64,000 nt of DNA from Arachidicoccus sp. (GTDB taxonomy: Bacteria; Bacteroidota; Bacteroidia; Chitinophagales; Chitinophagaceae). The notes below the pieces were generated by a model. The model had not been told where the DNA came from, did not search any database, and saw only the letters and a program-made list of their open reading frames with translations. The first letter of the stretch is position 1. Each line of letters opens with the position of its first letter. The stretch is taken from assembly GCA_028283605.1 (NCBI GenBank), contig JAPWKH010000033.1, forward strand, positions 186,001 to 250,000, given 5' to 3'. The position numbers and the translations under genes are program-made. Positions 39,302-47,823 of this stretch are shown here, piece after piece.

Positions 39302-40096
39302 ATGCATTACAAAGCAATTTCTATTCTTTTATTTTTCAGTTTATTTGTTTGCGGCAATACTTTATTTGCCCAGCAGAAAGATTCGTTGCGTGATGTTTTG
39401 AAAAAAACCTCTCTCTTCCCCGATAAAAATAAGAAAGACAGCGTTCATATTCTCCAAGATTCTTTCTCAAAAAAGCAAATCGTAACTGAGGTAGATACAA
39501 TTGCACAAAACGCCAAAAAACCTAAAAGAGATACTTTCTTTCTTTTTAAAAAACAACATACGCCAAAGGGTGCAACATTGCGTTCGCTCATTTTGCCCGG
39601 CTGGGGACAAGCTTATAATCATGAATACTGGAAAGTTCCTTTGGCTGTGGCTGCAGTCGGCATTCCGTTATATTTATACTTTGATAATACCGCTGAATAT
39701 CATCATGCGCAGGCAGCTTATCACGCGGTGTACTTATCTTTACCCTCTGGACAATATGCTGGTGCAACAGGTGAGGGCCCGGACTTTTCGCACATCGAAA
39801 AAAAGTTTGTGGATGTGTATAACCAATACCAATCGTACTATCCCGGAGACGATGGCAAGTTACGTTTCCTTTCCTCAATTCAATCTTATCGAAATAGCTT
39901 TCGCCAATATAGGGATTATTCCATTCTATTTACAGTATTATTATGGGGACTTCAGGTTGCAGATGCTACTGTTTTCGGGCATTTGAGAGAATTTGATGTA
40001 AGCCCGGATATTAGTATGAAAGTAAGCCCGGCTTATTTTCAATATACAAAAGTTCCCGGTGTTACATTGACTTTTAATTGGAAAAGTGGTAAATAG
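39302..40096 (+). CDS. DUF5683 family protein, secreted or membrane
   Basis: A 264-residue protein with an N-terminal signal peptide (about 1-24, ending LFA-QQ) and a variable linker. The DUF5683 domain (about 95-245) has TLRSLILPGWGQAYNHEYWK, followed by a hydrophobic segment LAVAAVGIPLYLYF and a second near ILFTVLLWGLQVADATVF. The GWGQ turn is typical of the family. Its function is not known. The fixed position between parB and dapB in the phylum suggests co-expression rather than a shared pathway. Confidence 0.85.
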   Translation: MHYKAISILLFFSLFVCGNTLFAQQKDSLRDVLKKTSLFPDKNKKDSVHILQDSFSKKQIVTEVDTIAQNAKKPKRDTFFLFKKQHTPKGATLRSLILPGWGQAYNHEYWKVPLAVAAVGIPLYLYFDNTAEYHHAQAAYHAVYLSLPSGQYAGATGEGPDFSHIEKKFVDVYNQYQSYYPGDDGKLRFLSSIQSYRNSFRQYRDYSILFTVLLWGLQVADATVFGHLREFDVSPDISMKVSPAYFQYTKVPGVTLTFNWKSGK

Positions 40097-40141
40097 CAGC
40101 CATTGATTTTAAATTTTACTTTTGATTTTTAACTTATTAAA

Positions 40142-40858
40142 ATGAAAATTGCACTTATCGGTTACGGAAAAATGGGTAAAGCCATTGAAGAAATTGCTTT
40201 AGCTAAAGGCTATATGATTGTATTGAAAATTTCTTCCAAAAATGTAGATGAATTTACCAAAGAAAATATTGCAAAGGCAGATGTAGCTATCGAATTTACC
40301 AATCCTCAAAATGCGCCGGATAATATTTGTAAATGTATTGAAGCCGGCGTGCCGGTTGTTTCAGGTTCTACAGGATGGTTAAAAGACTGGGACAATGTTG
40401 CCGCATATATAGAAAGCAAAAACGGTTCTTTTTTATACGGCAGCAATTTCAGTATCGGAGTTAATCTTTTTTTTGAACTGAATAAATTTCTTGCCCGGTT
40501 GATGTCTCCTTATTCGGATTATAATGTTTCTCTGGAAGAAATTCATCATACACAAAAGAAAGACTCGCCGAGCGGAACTGCGATAACGCTTGCCGAACAA
40601 ATATTGCATGAGTTAAAGACGAAAAAAACATGGGTAAATCAACCAAGCGATAACAAAGAAGATATGGTTATTATTTCTAAGAGAGAAGATCCTGCGCCCG
40701 GAACACATACTGTTAAATATACTTCTGATATTGATGATATAGAAATTACACACACTGCGCACAATCGCAAAGGATTTGCAAGCGGCGTAGTACTTGCAGC
40801 AGAATTTCTTTTAGGGAAAAAAGGAATTTATACAATGAAAGATGTTTTAGTTAGTTAG
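40142..40858 (+). CDS. dapB: 4-hydroxy-tetrahydrodipicolinate reductase
   Basis: A 238-residue NAD(P)H-dependent reductase of lysine and diaminopimelate synthesis. It begins with the Rossmann motif IALIGYGKMGKAIEE. The catalytic region EEIHHTQKKDSPSGTA carries the active-site His pair, Lys and the SGTA dipicolinate-binding segment. Length is that of the short Bacteroidota form. Its stop codon TAG (40856-40858) lies inside a TTAG tetranucleotide repeat, so slippage further on cannot alter the protein. Confidence 0.95.
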   Translation: MKIALIGYGKMGKAIEEIALAKGYMIVLKISSKNVDEFTKENIAKADVAIEFTNPQNAPDNICKCIEAGVPVVSGSTGWLKDWDNVAAYIESKNGSFLYGSNFSIGVNLFFELNKFLARLMSPYSDYNVSLEEIHHTQKKDSPSGTAITLAEQILHELKTKKTWVNQPSDNKEDMVIISKREDPAPGTHTVKYTSDIDDIEITHTAHNRKGFASGVVLAAEFLLGKKGIYTMKDVLVS

Positions 40859-40889
40859 TTAGTTAGTTAGTTAGTAGTTAGTTAGTTAG
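40847..40889 (+). repeat. TTAG tetranucleotide repeat
   Basis: Seven TTAG units, a lone TAG, then three more units (43 bases). The tract contains the dapB stop codon and fills the leader of the following acetyltransferase gene. A tetranucleotide run with TAG in every frame ends any translation entering it. Confidence 0.85.
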
Positions 40890-40903
40890 TGAATGATTGC
40901 GTA

Positions 40904-41455
40904 ATGCGTACAAACCAAAAAATAAATGTAAATGAAAATATTTTGCTGAAACAAATCAATGTTTCAGATGCAAAAGATATTTTTAATTTAATAGATAGTC
41001 AAAGAAGTTATTTAAGAAAATGGCTCCCGTTTATTGACGGTACAAAGCAAATAAAGGATACGGAGGATTACATTTATACTGTTGAAAAAGAAACACTGAA
41101 CAATAAAGAATTGGTATTTGTTATTTTTTATAAAAATAAATTGGCAGGAACAATAGGAATGAAAAGAGCTGATTGGGTAACAAGAACTACCGAAATCGGC
41201 TATTGGCTGTCAGAAGATTTTCAAAAGAAAGGAATTATTACACAATCTGTAAAAGCCTTGATGCGATTTGCTTTTGATGAGTTAAAATTAAATACTGTAA
41301 TTATAAAATGTGGCGTAGGCAATCTGCCAAGTAAAAATATTCCGATGAGGCTCAAATTTAATTTTATTGGAATTGAGAAGAAAACAGAACTTTCTTCAGA
41401 TGGAGAATACATAGATTTGGAAGTGTATAGTTTTTCAAAAAAAATTAATTCATAA
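40904..41455 (+). CDS. GNAT family N-acetyltransferase (RimJ/RimL type)
   Basis: A 183-residue acetyltransferase starting at ATG 40904 (MRTNQKINV). A GTG at 40889 would add five residues encoded partly by the TTAG repeat and is less likely. The fold is seen in LLKQINVSDAKDIFNLID, the beta4 strand GTIGMKRADW and the acetyl-CoA segment LSEDFQKKGIITQSVKALMRFAF. Closest in type to the RimJ/RimL ribosomal-protein N-acetyltransferases, some of which act on antibiotics or other small molecules; the acceptor is unknown. Confidence 0.8.
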   Translation: MRTNQKINVNENILLKQINVSDAKDIFNLIDSQRSYLRKWLPFIDGTKQIKDTEDYIYTVEKETLNNKELVFVIFYKNKLAGTIGMKRADWVTRTTEIGYWLSEDFQKKGIITQSVKALMRFAFDELKLNTVIIKCGVGNLPSKNIPMRLKFNFIGIEKKTELSSDGEYIDLEVYSFSKKINS

Positions 41456-41477
41456 CTCATAATTCATAATTAAAAGA

Positions 41478-42875
41478 ATGCTTTCTACAGAACTTATACA
41501 ACAATTCAAAACAATCGTAAACGAGAAATATGTTTTCGCTGATGAAGAAACTTTGCAAATTTATTCTCACGACGAAACCGAAAAACTTTCCTATCTGCCT
41601 TCGGTGGTTCTTAAACCAAGAACTGCAGAGGAAATAAGCGCGATTTTAAAATTGTGCAACGAACACAAAATTCCCGTTACTCCTCGCGGTGCGGGCACAG
41701 GTTTGAGTGGCGGTGCATTGCCCGATTTGGGCGGTGTAGTTTTATCTACCGAAAGAATGAATCAGATTATTGAAATTGATGAAAGAAATTTACAAGTTAT
41801 CACCGAGCCAGGCGTAATTACGGAAGAATTGCAAAATGCGGTCAAAGAAAAAAATCTTTTTTATCCGCCCGATCCGCAAAGCAAAGGCTCTTGCTTTATC
41901 GGAGGAAATATTGCTGAAAACAGCGGCGGCCCTAAAGCGGTAAAATATGGAACCGTAAAAGATTATGTATTGAATTTAGAAGTTGTTTTACCGACAGGCG
42001 AAATTATCTGGACAGGAGTGAATGTTATCAAAAACGCTACCGGTTACAATCTTACACAATTGATTGTGGGCAGCGAAGGCACGTTGGGTATCGTTACAAA
42101 AATTGTTTTAAGATTAATTCCATTGCCTAAATATGATTTGCTGATGCTTGTCCCTTTTCGTTCTGTAGAAAAAGCGGGAGAAGCAGTAAGCGCTATATTC
42201 CGTGCGGGCTTTACGCCGAGCGCACTGGAATTGGTTGAAATAAATGCATTGAAAATTACAAGCGATTATGTTGAAAATAAATCTATTCCAGTTCATGATG
42301 GAATAGCCGCGCATCTGATCATTGAAACAGACGGAAACAATCAGGATGTGCTGATGCAAGAGATGGAAGCGATTGCAACATTATTGGAAGGGTACGATAC
42401 AGAAGAGATTTTCTTTGCGGAAGATGCACAGCAAAAGGAAGAGCTTTGGAAGCTGCGCCGCAAAACGGCAGAAGCTGTAAAATTGAAAGGTTATACAATC
42501 GAAGAAGACACTGTTGTTCCCCGCGCAGAATTGCCGGCTTTGATAAATGGCGTTAAAGCATTGGGCATACAACATAATTTTGATGTGGTTTGCTATGGAC
42601 ATGCCGGCGATGGAAACCTGCATATTCGCATACATAAAGAAGGCGTTCCCAATAGCTACGGAAATGCAGAAATGACAAGCATCTTAGCTGAATTATTTAA
42701 GCTGGTAAAAACGCTCCGCGGTACAATCAGTGCGGAACACGGCATCGGTTTGATTCAAAAAACGTACATGCCAATCATGTTCAATGATATGCAATTGAAC
42801 TTAATGCGCGGCATCAAAAAAGTATTCGATCCGAATAATATTTTAAACGCAGGAAAAGTATTTGATATGGCTTAG
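41478..42875 (+). CDS. FAD-linked oxidase, glycolate/lactate dehydrogenase GlcD type
   Basis: A 465-residue flavoprotein of the VAO family. The PCMH-type FAD-binding domain covers about 30-215, with PRGAGTGLSGGALP and CFIGGNIAENSGGPKAVKYG contacting the cofactor. The C-terminal oxidase cap domain contains CYGHAGDGNLHIR and the final SAEHGIGLIQK. It oxidises a 2-hydroxy acid such as glycolate or D-lactate to the 2-oxo acid. No GlcE or GlcF subunit is adjacent, so D-lactate dehydrogenase is equally possible. Confidence 0.87.
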   Translation: MLSTELIQQFKTIVNEKYVFADEETLQIYSHDETEKLSYLPSVVLKPRTAEEISAILKLCNEHKIPVTPRGAGTGLSGGALPDLGGVVLSTERMNQIIEIDERNLQVITEPGVITEELQNAVKEKNLFYPPDPQSKGSCFIGGNIAENSGGPKAVKYGTVKDYVLNLEVVLPTGEIIWTGVNVIKNATGYNLTQLIVGSEGTLGIVTKIVLRLIPLPKYDLLMLVPFRSVEKAGEAVSAIFRAGFTPSALELVEINALKITSDYVENKSIPVHDGIAAHLIIETDGNNQDVLMQEMEAIATLLEGYDTEEIFFAEDAQQKEELWKLRRKTAEAVKLKGYTIEEDTVVPRAELPALINGVKALGIQHNFDVVCYGHAGDGNLHIRIHKEGVPNSYGNAEMTSILAELFKLVKTLRGTISAEHGIGLIQKTYMPIMFNDMQLNLMRGIKKVFDPNNILNAGKVFDMA

Positions 42876-42900
42876 CATATTGATGTTTTCAATAAACGAA

Positions 42901-42935
42901 TAAAATTGCCGTGCATGCGGCAATTTTTATTTTGT
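42901..42935 (+). terminator. Terminator after the GlcD-type gene
   Basis: AAAATTGCCG and TGCGGCAATTTT form a ~10-bp stem, followed by a T-rich run, 26 bases after the stop codon at 42875. Confidence 0.65.
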
Positions 42936-42955
42936 ATAGTGAACATCTTAAAAAT

Positions 42956-42963
42956 TATATTTG
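42956..42963 (+). promoter_or_regulatory. Bacteroidota -7 box for the symporter gene
   Basis: TATATTTG lies 17 bases before the ATG at 42981. This supports that ATG over the upstream one at 42906, which would sit inside the terminator. Confidence 0.5.
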
Positions 42964-42980
42964 TTCTTCAAATAAAAAAC

Positions 42981-44423
42981 ATGTCTGCTTCATTATTATT
43001 GATCATTGTAGTAATATATTTTACGTTATTGCTTTTTGTTTCCTGGCGCACCGGAAGAAACAGTAACAATGAATCTTTCTTCATTGGCAACCACCGCAGC
43101 AATTGGATGCTGGTGGCTTTCGGAATGATTGGTACTTCGCTTAGCGGAGTAACTTTTGTCAGTGTTCCCGGCGCAGTAAGCAAAGATGCTTTTGGTTATT
43201 TACAAATTACTTTAGGTTATATGATTGGTTATATAACCATTGCTTATATATTGCTTCCGTTGTATTACCGGCTGAAGCTTACTTCTATTTACGGCTATCT
43301 GCAAACGCGTATGGGCATGTACTCATATAAAACAGGCGCATTATTTTTCATTATATCAAGATGGTTCGGCGCTACTGCAAGGCTATACCTTGTAGTGAAT
43401 ATTTTGCAGGTTAATTTATTAAACAGTTTTCATGTTCCGTTCTGGCTTACTACACTGATTATTCTCGCCATGATTATTTTATATACCTATGAAGGCGGAG
43501 TAAAAACAATTGTATGGACAGATACTTTGCAAACAAGCTGTATGCTCATCGGATTGATTGTTTGCAGTATGTATATCATGCATCATCTTGGATTAAATAT
43601 TAGCGAAAGTGTGGAAGCTATGCGCGCAAAAGGATTTACTAAAATATTCAACACCAATATTGATGAGAAAAATTTCTTTGTAAAACAAATTCTCGCGGGC
43701 GCTTTCATTACGATTACTATGACAGGCATAGACCAGGAAATGATGCAGAAAAGTATTTCAGTAACAAGCCTGAAAGACTCGCAGAAAAATATGGTATCGC
43801 TGGCATTTATTATGCTGATTGTTATCGGTATGTTTCTGTTTTTAGGCGGCTTATTGCATTTATATGGCGCCCGGGAAAATGTAGCCGCAACAGGCGATCA
43901 GTTATTTCCTACAATTGCTTTACAGCACATGCCTGCCGCGCTTTCCATCGTTTTTATTATTGCATTGATCTCCGCATTATTTCCCAGTGCAGACGGCGCA
44001 ATGACTGCTTTAACTTCATCCATTTGTATTGATATTCTGGGGATGAAAAGGAGAGAGGACTGGCTGGAGGAAAAGCAAAAATCTATCCGAAAAAAAATAC
44101 ATCTTTGGGTAGCTGTAAGTTTTTTGATATTGGTGTTGGTATTCAAAATTATCAACAACAACAGTATGATTGGGATTATCCTGAAATTGGCCGGTTATAC
44201 TTACGGGCCGCTGCTCGGTTTGTTTGCATTTGGTATTTTTAGTAAACGAAAAATAAAAGATAAGTTAGTCCCATATGTTTGCTTTGCTGCGCCAATTGTA
44301 TGTTACATTCTCGACACTTATCAGGGGAAAATATTCGGAGAATTTCAGATAGGTTTGGAGCTGATTGCCATTAATGGTTTGCTGACCTGGCTGGGTTTGT
44401 GGGTGATTTCGAAGAAAGAATAA
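42981..44423 (+). CDS. Sodium:solute symporter (SSS family)
   Basis: A 480-residue inner-membrane transporter with about 13 hydrophobic helices, starting MSASLLLIIVVIYF. The family signature region around WMLVAFGMIGTSLSGVTFVSVPG carries the Na+ site residues, and the later TGIDQEMMQKS and SALFPSADGAMTALTSS helices fit the LeuT-type core. The substrate (sugar, amino acid or organic acid) cannot be read from the sequence. The stop codon lies at the border of a hairpin repeat. Its promoter and terminator indicate a single-gene unit. Confidence 0.88.
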   Translation: MSASLLLIIVVIYFTLLLFVSWRTGRNSNNESFFIGNHRSNWMLVAFGMIGTSLSGVTFVSVPGAVSKDAFGYLQITLGYMIGYITIAYILLPLYYRLKLTSIYGYLQTRMGMYSYKTGALFFIISRWFGATARLYLVVNILQVNLLNSFHVPFWLTTLIILAMIILYTYEGGVKTIVWTDTLQTSCMLIGLIVCSMYIMHHLGLNISESVEAMRAKGFTKIFNTNIDEKNFFVKQILAGAFITITMTGIDQEMMQKSISVTSLKDSQKNMVSLAFIMLIVIGMFLFLGGLLHLYGARENVAATGDQLFPTIALQHMPAALSIVFIIALISALFPSADGAMTALTSSICIDILGMKRREDWLEEKQKSIRKKIHLWVAVSFLILVLVFKIINNNSMIGIILKLAGYTYGPLLGLFAFGIFSKRKIKDKLVPYVCFAAPIVCYILDTYQGKIFGEFQIGLELIAINGLLTWLGLWVISKKE

Positions 44424-44480
44424 TTTTTCAATTTTGTTGAAATGATATTTTTTGGGTTCGTGAAGACACGAACCAAGGCA
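44421..44480 (+). repeat. Hairpin repeat family, copy A
   Basis: Contains the perfect stem GGTTCGTG-AAGA-CACGAACC (44455-44474) preceded by GTTGAAATGATATTTTTT. About 59 bases align with copy D at 45544-45603. Copy A begins at the stop codon of the symporter gene. Confidence 0.75.
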
Positions 44481-44508
44481 ATAGGTATACATCCATTAAA
44501 TTTTTTTT

Positions 44509-44553
44509 GTTGAAATGATATTTTTTTTGTTCGTAAGGACACGTACCGAGGCG
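44509..44553 (+). repeat. Hairpin repeat family, copy B
   Basis: Same GTTGAAATGATATTTTTT start, followed by a diverged stem (GTTCGT-AAGG-ACACGTACC) and GAGGCG. The stem has lost perfect pairing. Confidence 0.65.
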
Positions 44554-44633
44554 GTAGAATTTTGCATACACAACCAATGATTATATCTGTCTAGTTCCAT
44601 CTGACAATTAAAAAATATTAAAATAAGAACAGA

Positions 44634-44861
44634 CGAAACGAGTTTGATAAATTTTATTTACCTATCTATTTGTGCTTCGTATGTGATATAAGTGAGAAGG
44701 AAACTATTGACAATAATTTTTCCGTAACTTATGTTGATAATCCAGTTTTTAGAAATATCTACTTTCAACATCAGGGTGTATTTAGGAATATTTCGATATT
44801 TAATGTCATTTTTGATAATAATAATATTTTAATAAAAGGATATTTTATTAATAAGAAATAA
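44634..44861 (+). pseudogene. Possible gene remnant in the repeat-rich gap
   Basis: An open frame of about 75 residues without ATG in the readable part, covering NEFDKFYLPIYLCFVCDISEK and ending KGYFINKK. It is Asn/Ile/Lys-rich and matches no family I recognise. It may be the tail of a decayed AT-rich gene or a chance frame. Confidence 0.2.
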
Positions 44862-45168
44862 AAACAGTCAATACACAAATAAACAATATATTACTATAAA
44901 ATAAATAAAAAGGAATATATATTAGATCCAATTCACTTTCAGAAAGTTGCTAGAACTTAACAGAATTAAATAATGCAAGAAATACATTTAAAGAACATGT
45001 TTATGCGGCATTACTATTAGGCACTCACATGAGATTACGGAAAATGGTAATTTTATAGAAGCCTTGTTTCATTAATCCATACTATGAGCCACTAAAGTTT
45101 ATCACATAATTAAATTTCTCTATCGGAATTATGACACTCATATTTTAACCGACCGGGAACTCCGAAAG
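44862..45168. other. AT-rich gap without recognisable gene
   Basis: Nothing convincing is seen on either strand here. It separates the possible gene remnant from repeat copy C. Confidence 0.4.
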
Positions 45169-45170
45169 GT

Positions 45171-45213
45171 GTTGAAATGATTTGTGGGGTTCGTGAAAAC
45201 ACGAACCAATGCG
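45171..45213 (+). repeat. Hairpin repeat family, copy C
   Basis: GTTGAAATGAT, then GGTTCGTG-AAAA-CACGAACC (45188-45207), then AATGCGGT. Directly followed by a copy of the second dispersed repeat (45211-45298). Confidence 0.7.
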
Positions 45214-45298
45214 GTAAAATTATATTTTGCATAACAAGAGATTCCCGCTTTCGCGGGAATGACGGCGGAGATGTTACAATACAATTTGAATGTCTTAT
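45211..45298 (+). repeat. Second dispersed repeat, copy 2
   Basis: Matches the reverse complement of 12877-12964 over nearly its whole length, including the TTCCCGC...GCGGGAA hairpin and GACGGCGGAGATGTTACA. The two copies are 32 kb apart in opposite orientation. Confidence 0.65.
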
Positions 45299-45305
45299 GC
45301 CTTGT

Positions 45306-45321
45306 TTCGTGTCCGCACGAA
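45306..45321 (+). repeat. Hairpin repeat core only
   Basis: TTCGTG-TCCG-CACGAA, a perfect 6-bp stem with the core of the hairpin family but no recognisable flank. Confidence 0.4.
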
Positions 45322-45331
45322 TCAATAAATC

Positions 45332-45520
45332 TTACTCCTTATTCGCACTAAAAATATTTTTAACCGAACTAATTATAAATAATACGGCGATAAGCAAAAC
45401 AAACGCTCTGCATATTAATTTGAAATTGACATGAGAAATGTTCATGTCTTTTGCCATAAGATAAATTAAGGAAAATGCTACTAATATTCGTGCGAGATTG
45501 TATATCAATTTTTTGTTCAT
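45332..45520 (-). CDS. Small hypothetical membrane protein (62 residues)
   Basis: A 62-residue frame with two hydrophobic stretches (about 8-22 and 38-53) divided by a short polar segment with KDMNISHVNFK. It starts MNKKLIYNLARIL and ends FSANKE. It reads like a genuine two-helix inner-membrane protein, but no homologue is recognised and it lies among repeats, so it may be a chance frame or a transferred fragment. Confidence 0.35.
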   Translation of the reverse strand: MNKKLIYNLARILVAFSLIYLMAKDMNISHVNFKLICRAFVLLIAVLFIISSVKNIFSANKE

Positions 45521-45543
45521 ATCGCGGTTAAGATTATTTATAA

Positions 45544-45603
45544 TAATTTTTCAATTTTGTTGAAATGATATTTGTTGGGTTCGTAAAGACACGAACCAAG
45601 GCG
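45544..45603 (+). repeat. Hairpin repeat family, copy D
   Basis: Close to copy A over about 59 bases, sharing TAATTTTTCAATTTTG, GTTGAAATGATATTT and GGTTCGT...ACGAACCAAGGC. Confidence 0.75.
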
Positions 45604-45837
45604 TTGGCGATAGACGATCCCTTTGATTTAATACGATTAAAATCGACATATCCCCCAATTTATTTTATATTTTATTGTTTTGTAAAAACACGAACTGTGA
45701 TGTAAATATTGTGAGTTGTGCAGTTGTAGTTCATTGTGCCGTTGCGCGACAAACAAACTGTGCATAACTTGCAATGCCTTTTCAAACTTATTAACCTTAA
45801 TAGATTTACATAAAAAGTTTTCTATTTTAGTATTTGG

Positions 45838-46016
45838 TTTTTGCAGTTGCGGCAGCGCGTGAGCTACATGCAGGGTGTGCGACAGCGCAGTACACAGTGG
45901 CGTGTGCAGACACACGGCACGGCGTACCGAGCGAATAGCGAGCCCGGAATACAGCGACCCGAGCGGTGCGTTAGAGTAGGTTTTCATTCGCGGAACGCAG
46001 CGAGGGGCACGCCCGA
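45838..46016 (-). repeat. GC-rich structured repeat, copy 2
   Basis: Read on the minus strand it begins GGGCGTGCCCCTCGCTGCG and then shares, in order, the 17-base core, GTCGCAC and CTCACGCGCT with copy 1 at 26709-26905. The outer closing stem of copy 1 is not preserved here. It abuts the O-methyltransferase gene. Confidence 0.65.
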
Positions 46017-46035
46017 AAAAAAGAAAAATTATTTT

Positions 46036-46683
46036 GTGGAATTGATCAATCCATTAGTTGAACAATATGCGGCGGCACATACTTCGCCTGAAGATGATTT
46101 GCTACTGCAGATTAACCGCGAAACATACGCTTCGCATGCGCATGCTACTATGCTGAGCGGCCATGTGCAGGGAAGAGCGTTGGCGATGTTCAGCAGAATG
46201 CTTTGTCCGAAATATGTGTTGGAAATAGGGACTTTTACGGGTTACAGCGCTTTGTGCCTGGCAGAAGGATTGCAAGAGGACGGAGAATTGCATACGATAG
46301 AATTGCGCGAAGAGGACACGGCGCTTTCGCAAAATAATTTTGACAAAAGTATTTATAAAAATAAAATACATTTACACAACGGTAATGCTTTGGAGATAAT
46401 ACCAGCGCTGCAATACAATTGGGATTTGGTTTTTATTGATGCCGATAAAGTGAATTATATTAATTATTACGAAGCCGTGCTGCCACAGTTAAGCGAGAGC
46501 GGATTGATCATTGCGGATAATGTATTGTTTCACGGGCAAGTATTGGACAATATGCTTAACAAAAAAAATCCTGCCGCCATCCGCGCCTTCAACGATCATG
46601 TGGCAAAAGACGAAAGAGTGGAGCAAGTGCTGCTTACGGTACGTGACGGATTGTTATTAATCAAAAAGAAAAAAAATGCGTAA
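46036..46683 (+). CDS. Class I SAM-dependent O-methyltransferase
   Basis: A 215-residue methyltransferase of the catechol/caffeoyl-CoA O-methyltransferase family. Motif I is VLEIGTFTGYSALCLAEGL, the metal/substrate region is VFIDADKVNYINYYE and the downstream DNVLFHGQV is conserved. The frame runs upstream through the GC-rich repeat to 45841, but that part is not protein-like. Homology-like sequence begins at VELINPLVEQY, so I use the GTG at 46036; TTG at 46042 is an alternative. The absence of an ATG next to the repeat is odd. It overlaps the next gene by 8 bases. The acceptor substrate is unknown. Confidence 0.85.
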   Translation: MELINPLVEQYAAAHTSPEDDLLLQINRETYASHAHATMLSGHVQGRALAMFSRMLCPKYVLEIGTFTGYSALCLAEGLQEDGELHTIELREEDTALSQNNFDKSIYKNKIHLHNGNALEIIPALQYNWDLVFIDADKVNYINYYEAVLPQLSESGLIIADNVLFHGQVLDNMLNKKNPAAIRAFNDHVAKDERVEQVLLTVRDGLLLIKKKKNA

Positions 46684-47731
46684 ACTTATTCTCTTGCTGC
46701 TGCCCGGAATGCTGACTGCGCAAGCCTTTGCGCAAACTTCTAAAGTGATGGATTATATATCCAGATATAAAAATATTGCGATGTCCGAAATGTTGCGTAC
46801 AGGCGTGCCTGCAGCAATCACATTGGCGCAAGGTATTTTGGAATCGGGCTGCGGACAAAGCGAACTGGCGCGTGAGTCGAATAATCATTTCGGTATAAAA
46901 TGTAAAACAGAATGGAGAGGGCCGAAAACATATCATGATGATGACAGCAGGCAGGAATGCTTTCGTGTATATCAATCTCCGGAAGATTCTTACCGCGATC
47001 ATTCGGACTTTCTGAAAAACAGGCCCTATTATACCAATTTATTTTCTTTGAATCCGCTCGATTACAGCGCCTGGGCTTACGGATTGAAGAAAGATGGATA
47101 TGCGACGGAAAGAGATTATCCGACAAATTTGATACGGATTATTGAAACATACCATTTAGAGGATTATTCCGAATTGGCTTTGAACGGAAAATATAAAGAT
47201 GCATCTTCGGAAAACTATGCATTAAATAATAAATTGGATGAGGCCGATATGAACGCTTCTGCTTCTGTAAAATCTTCCGATGTGAATATTCCTGTACGTA
47301 CTATTGCAGAAACACCGAAAATGCGTGTGGCACAAACGATGGTTGCGTTGCCTGCTTATCCTGCTTCGCCGTTTTTTATTAATAATACAAAAGTGGTTTA
47401 TGCTCCGAAAGGAGCGTCATTACTGGCTTTAGCTTCGAAGTATAAAGTTGATTACAATAAGCTGCTGAAGTTGAATGATATGAAAGATGTAAATATTTTA
47501 CCTGAAGCAAAGATTGTGTACCTGCAAAAAAAATCTGACAAGGGAGATAAAAAATTTTATATAGCCTCCTATGGAGAAACGCTGAAAGATGTATCTGACA
47601 AAGAAGCTGTAGAACTCAAGAAACTGGTGGAATATAATCACATTGCTCCCCACGAAAAATTAGAAGAAGGGCAGAAAGTGATATTGAGAAAAGATAATGC
47701 AAGTATTGCATGGATACAAAATGAGGAATAA
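46676..47731 (+). CDS. Secreted glucosaminidase with LysM-like tail
   Basis: A 351-residue protein with a signal peptide ending near AFA-QT (residue 20). The mannosyl-glycoprotein endo-beta-N-acetylglucosaminidase domain (about 25-165) has the catalytic Glu in LAQGILESGCGQSELA and NHFGIKCKTEWRG. The C-terminal part has two LysM-like segments (YAPKGASLLALASKYKVDYNKLLKLND and YGETLKDVSDKEAVELKKLVEYN) for peptidoglycan binding. It probably cleaves the glycan strands of peptidoglycan during wall turnover. It is translationally coupled to the O-methyltransferase gene. Confidence 0.88.
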   Translation: MRKLILLLLPGMLTAQAFAQTSKVMDYISRYKNIAMSEMLRTGVPAAITLAQGILESGCGQSELARESNNHFGIKCKTEWRGPKTYHDDDSRQECFRVYQSPEDSYRDHSDFLKNRPYYTNLFSLNPLDYSAWAYGLKKDGYATERDYPTNLIRIIETYHLEDYSELALNGKYKDASSENYALNNKLDEADMNASASVKSSDVNIPVRTIAETPKMRVAQTMVALPAYPASPFFINNTKVVYAPKGASLLALASKYKVDYNKLLKLNDMKDVNILPEAKIVYLQKKSDKGDKKFYIASYGETLKDVSDKEAVELKKLVEYNHIAPHEKLEEGQKVILRKDNASIAWIQNEE

Positions 47732-47763
47732 TTTATTTTAATTCCGTATTCATTATTACAACA

Positions 47764-47802
47764 AAAGCATCTGCACAATAATAAGCGTGCAGATGCTTTT
47801 GA
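47764..47802. terminator. Bidirectional terminator between glucosaminidase gene and rpoZ
   Basis: AAGCATCTGCAC and GTGCAGATGCTT form a 12-bp stem with a ~10-base loop. A and T runs flank both sides, so it can stop the plus-strand glucosaminidase transcript and the minus-strand rpoZ transcript. Confidence 0.75.
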
Positions 47803-47823
47803 ATAAAGGCTTGATTGAGAGAA

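Noticed and set aside
40847-40889. TTAG repeat as a phase-variation switch for dapB
   Set aside because: The dapB frame ends at the first in-frame TAG near the start of the tract, so changes in repeat number cannot alter the protein.
44421-45603. Repeat cluster as a CRISPR array
   Set aside because: Units are few, unevenly spaced by 30 to 600 bases and diverged, with no spacers of even length and no cas genes.
45637-45987. Minus-strand 116-residue frame
   Set aside because: It runs through the GC-rich repeat and hairpin debris; Cys/His-rich composition with no domain.
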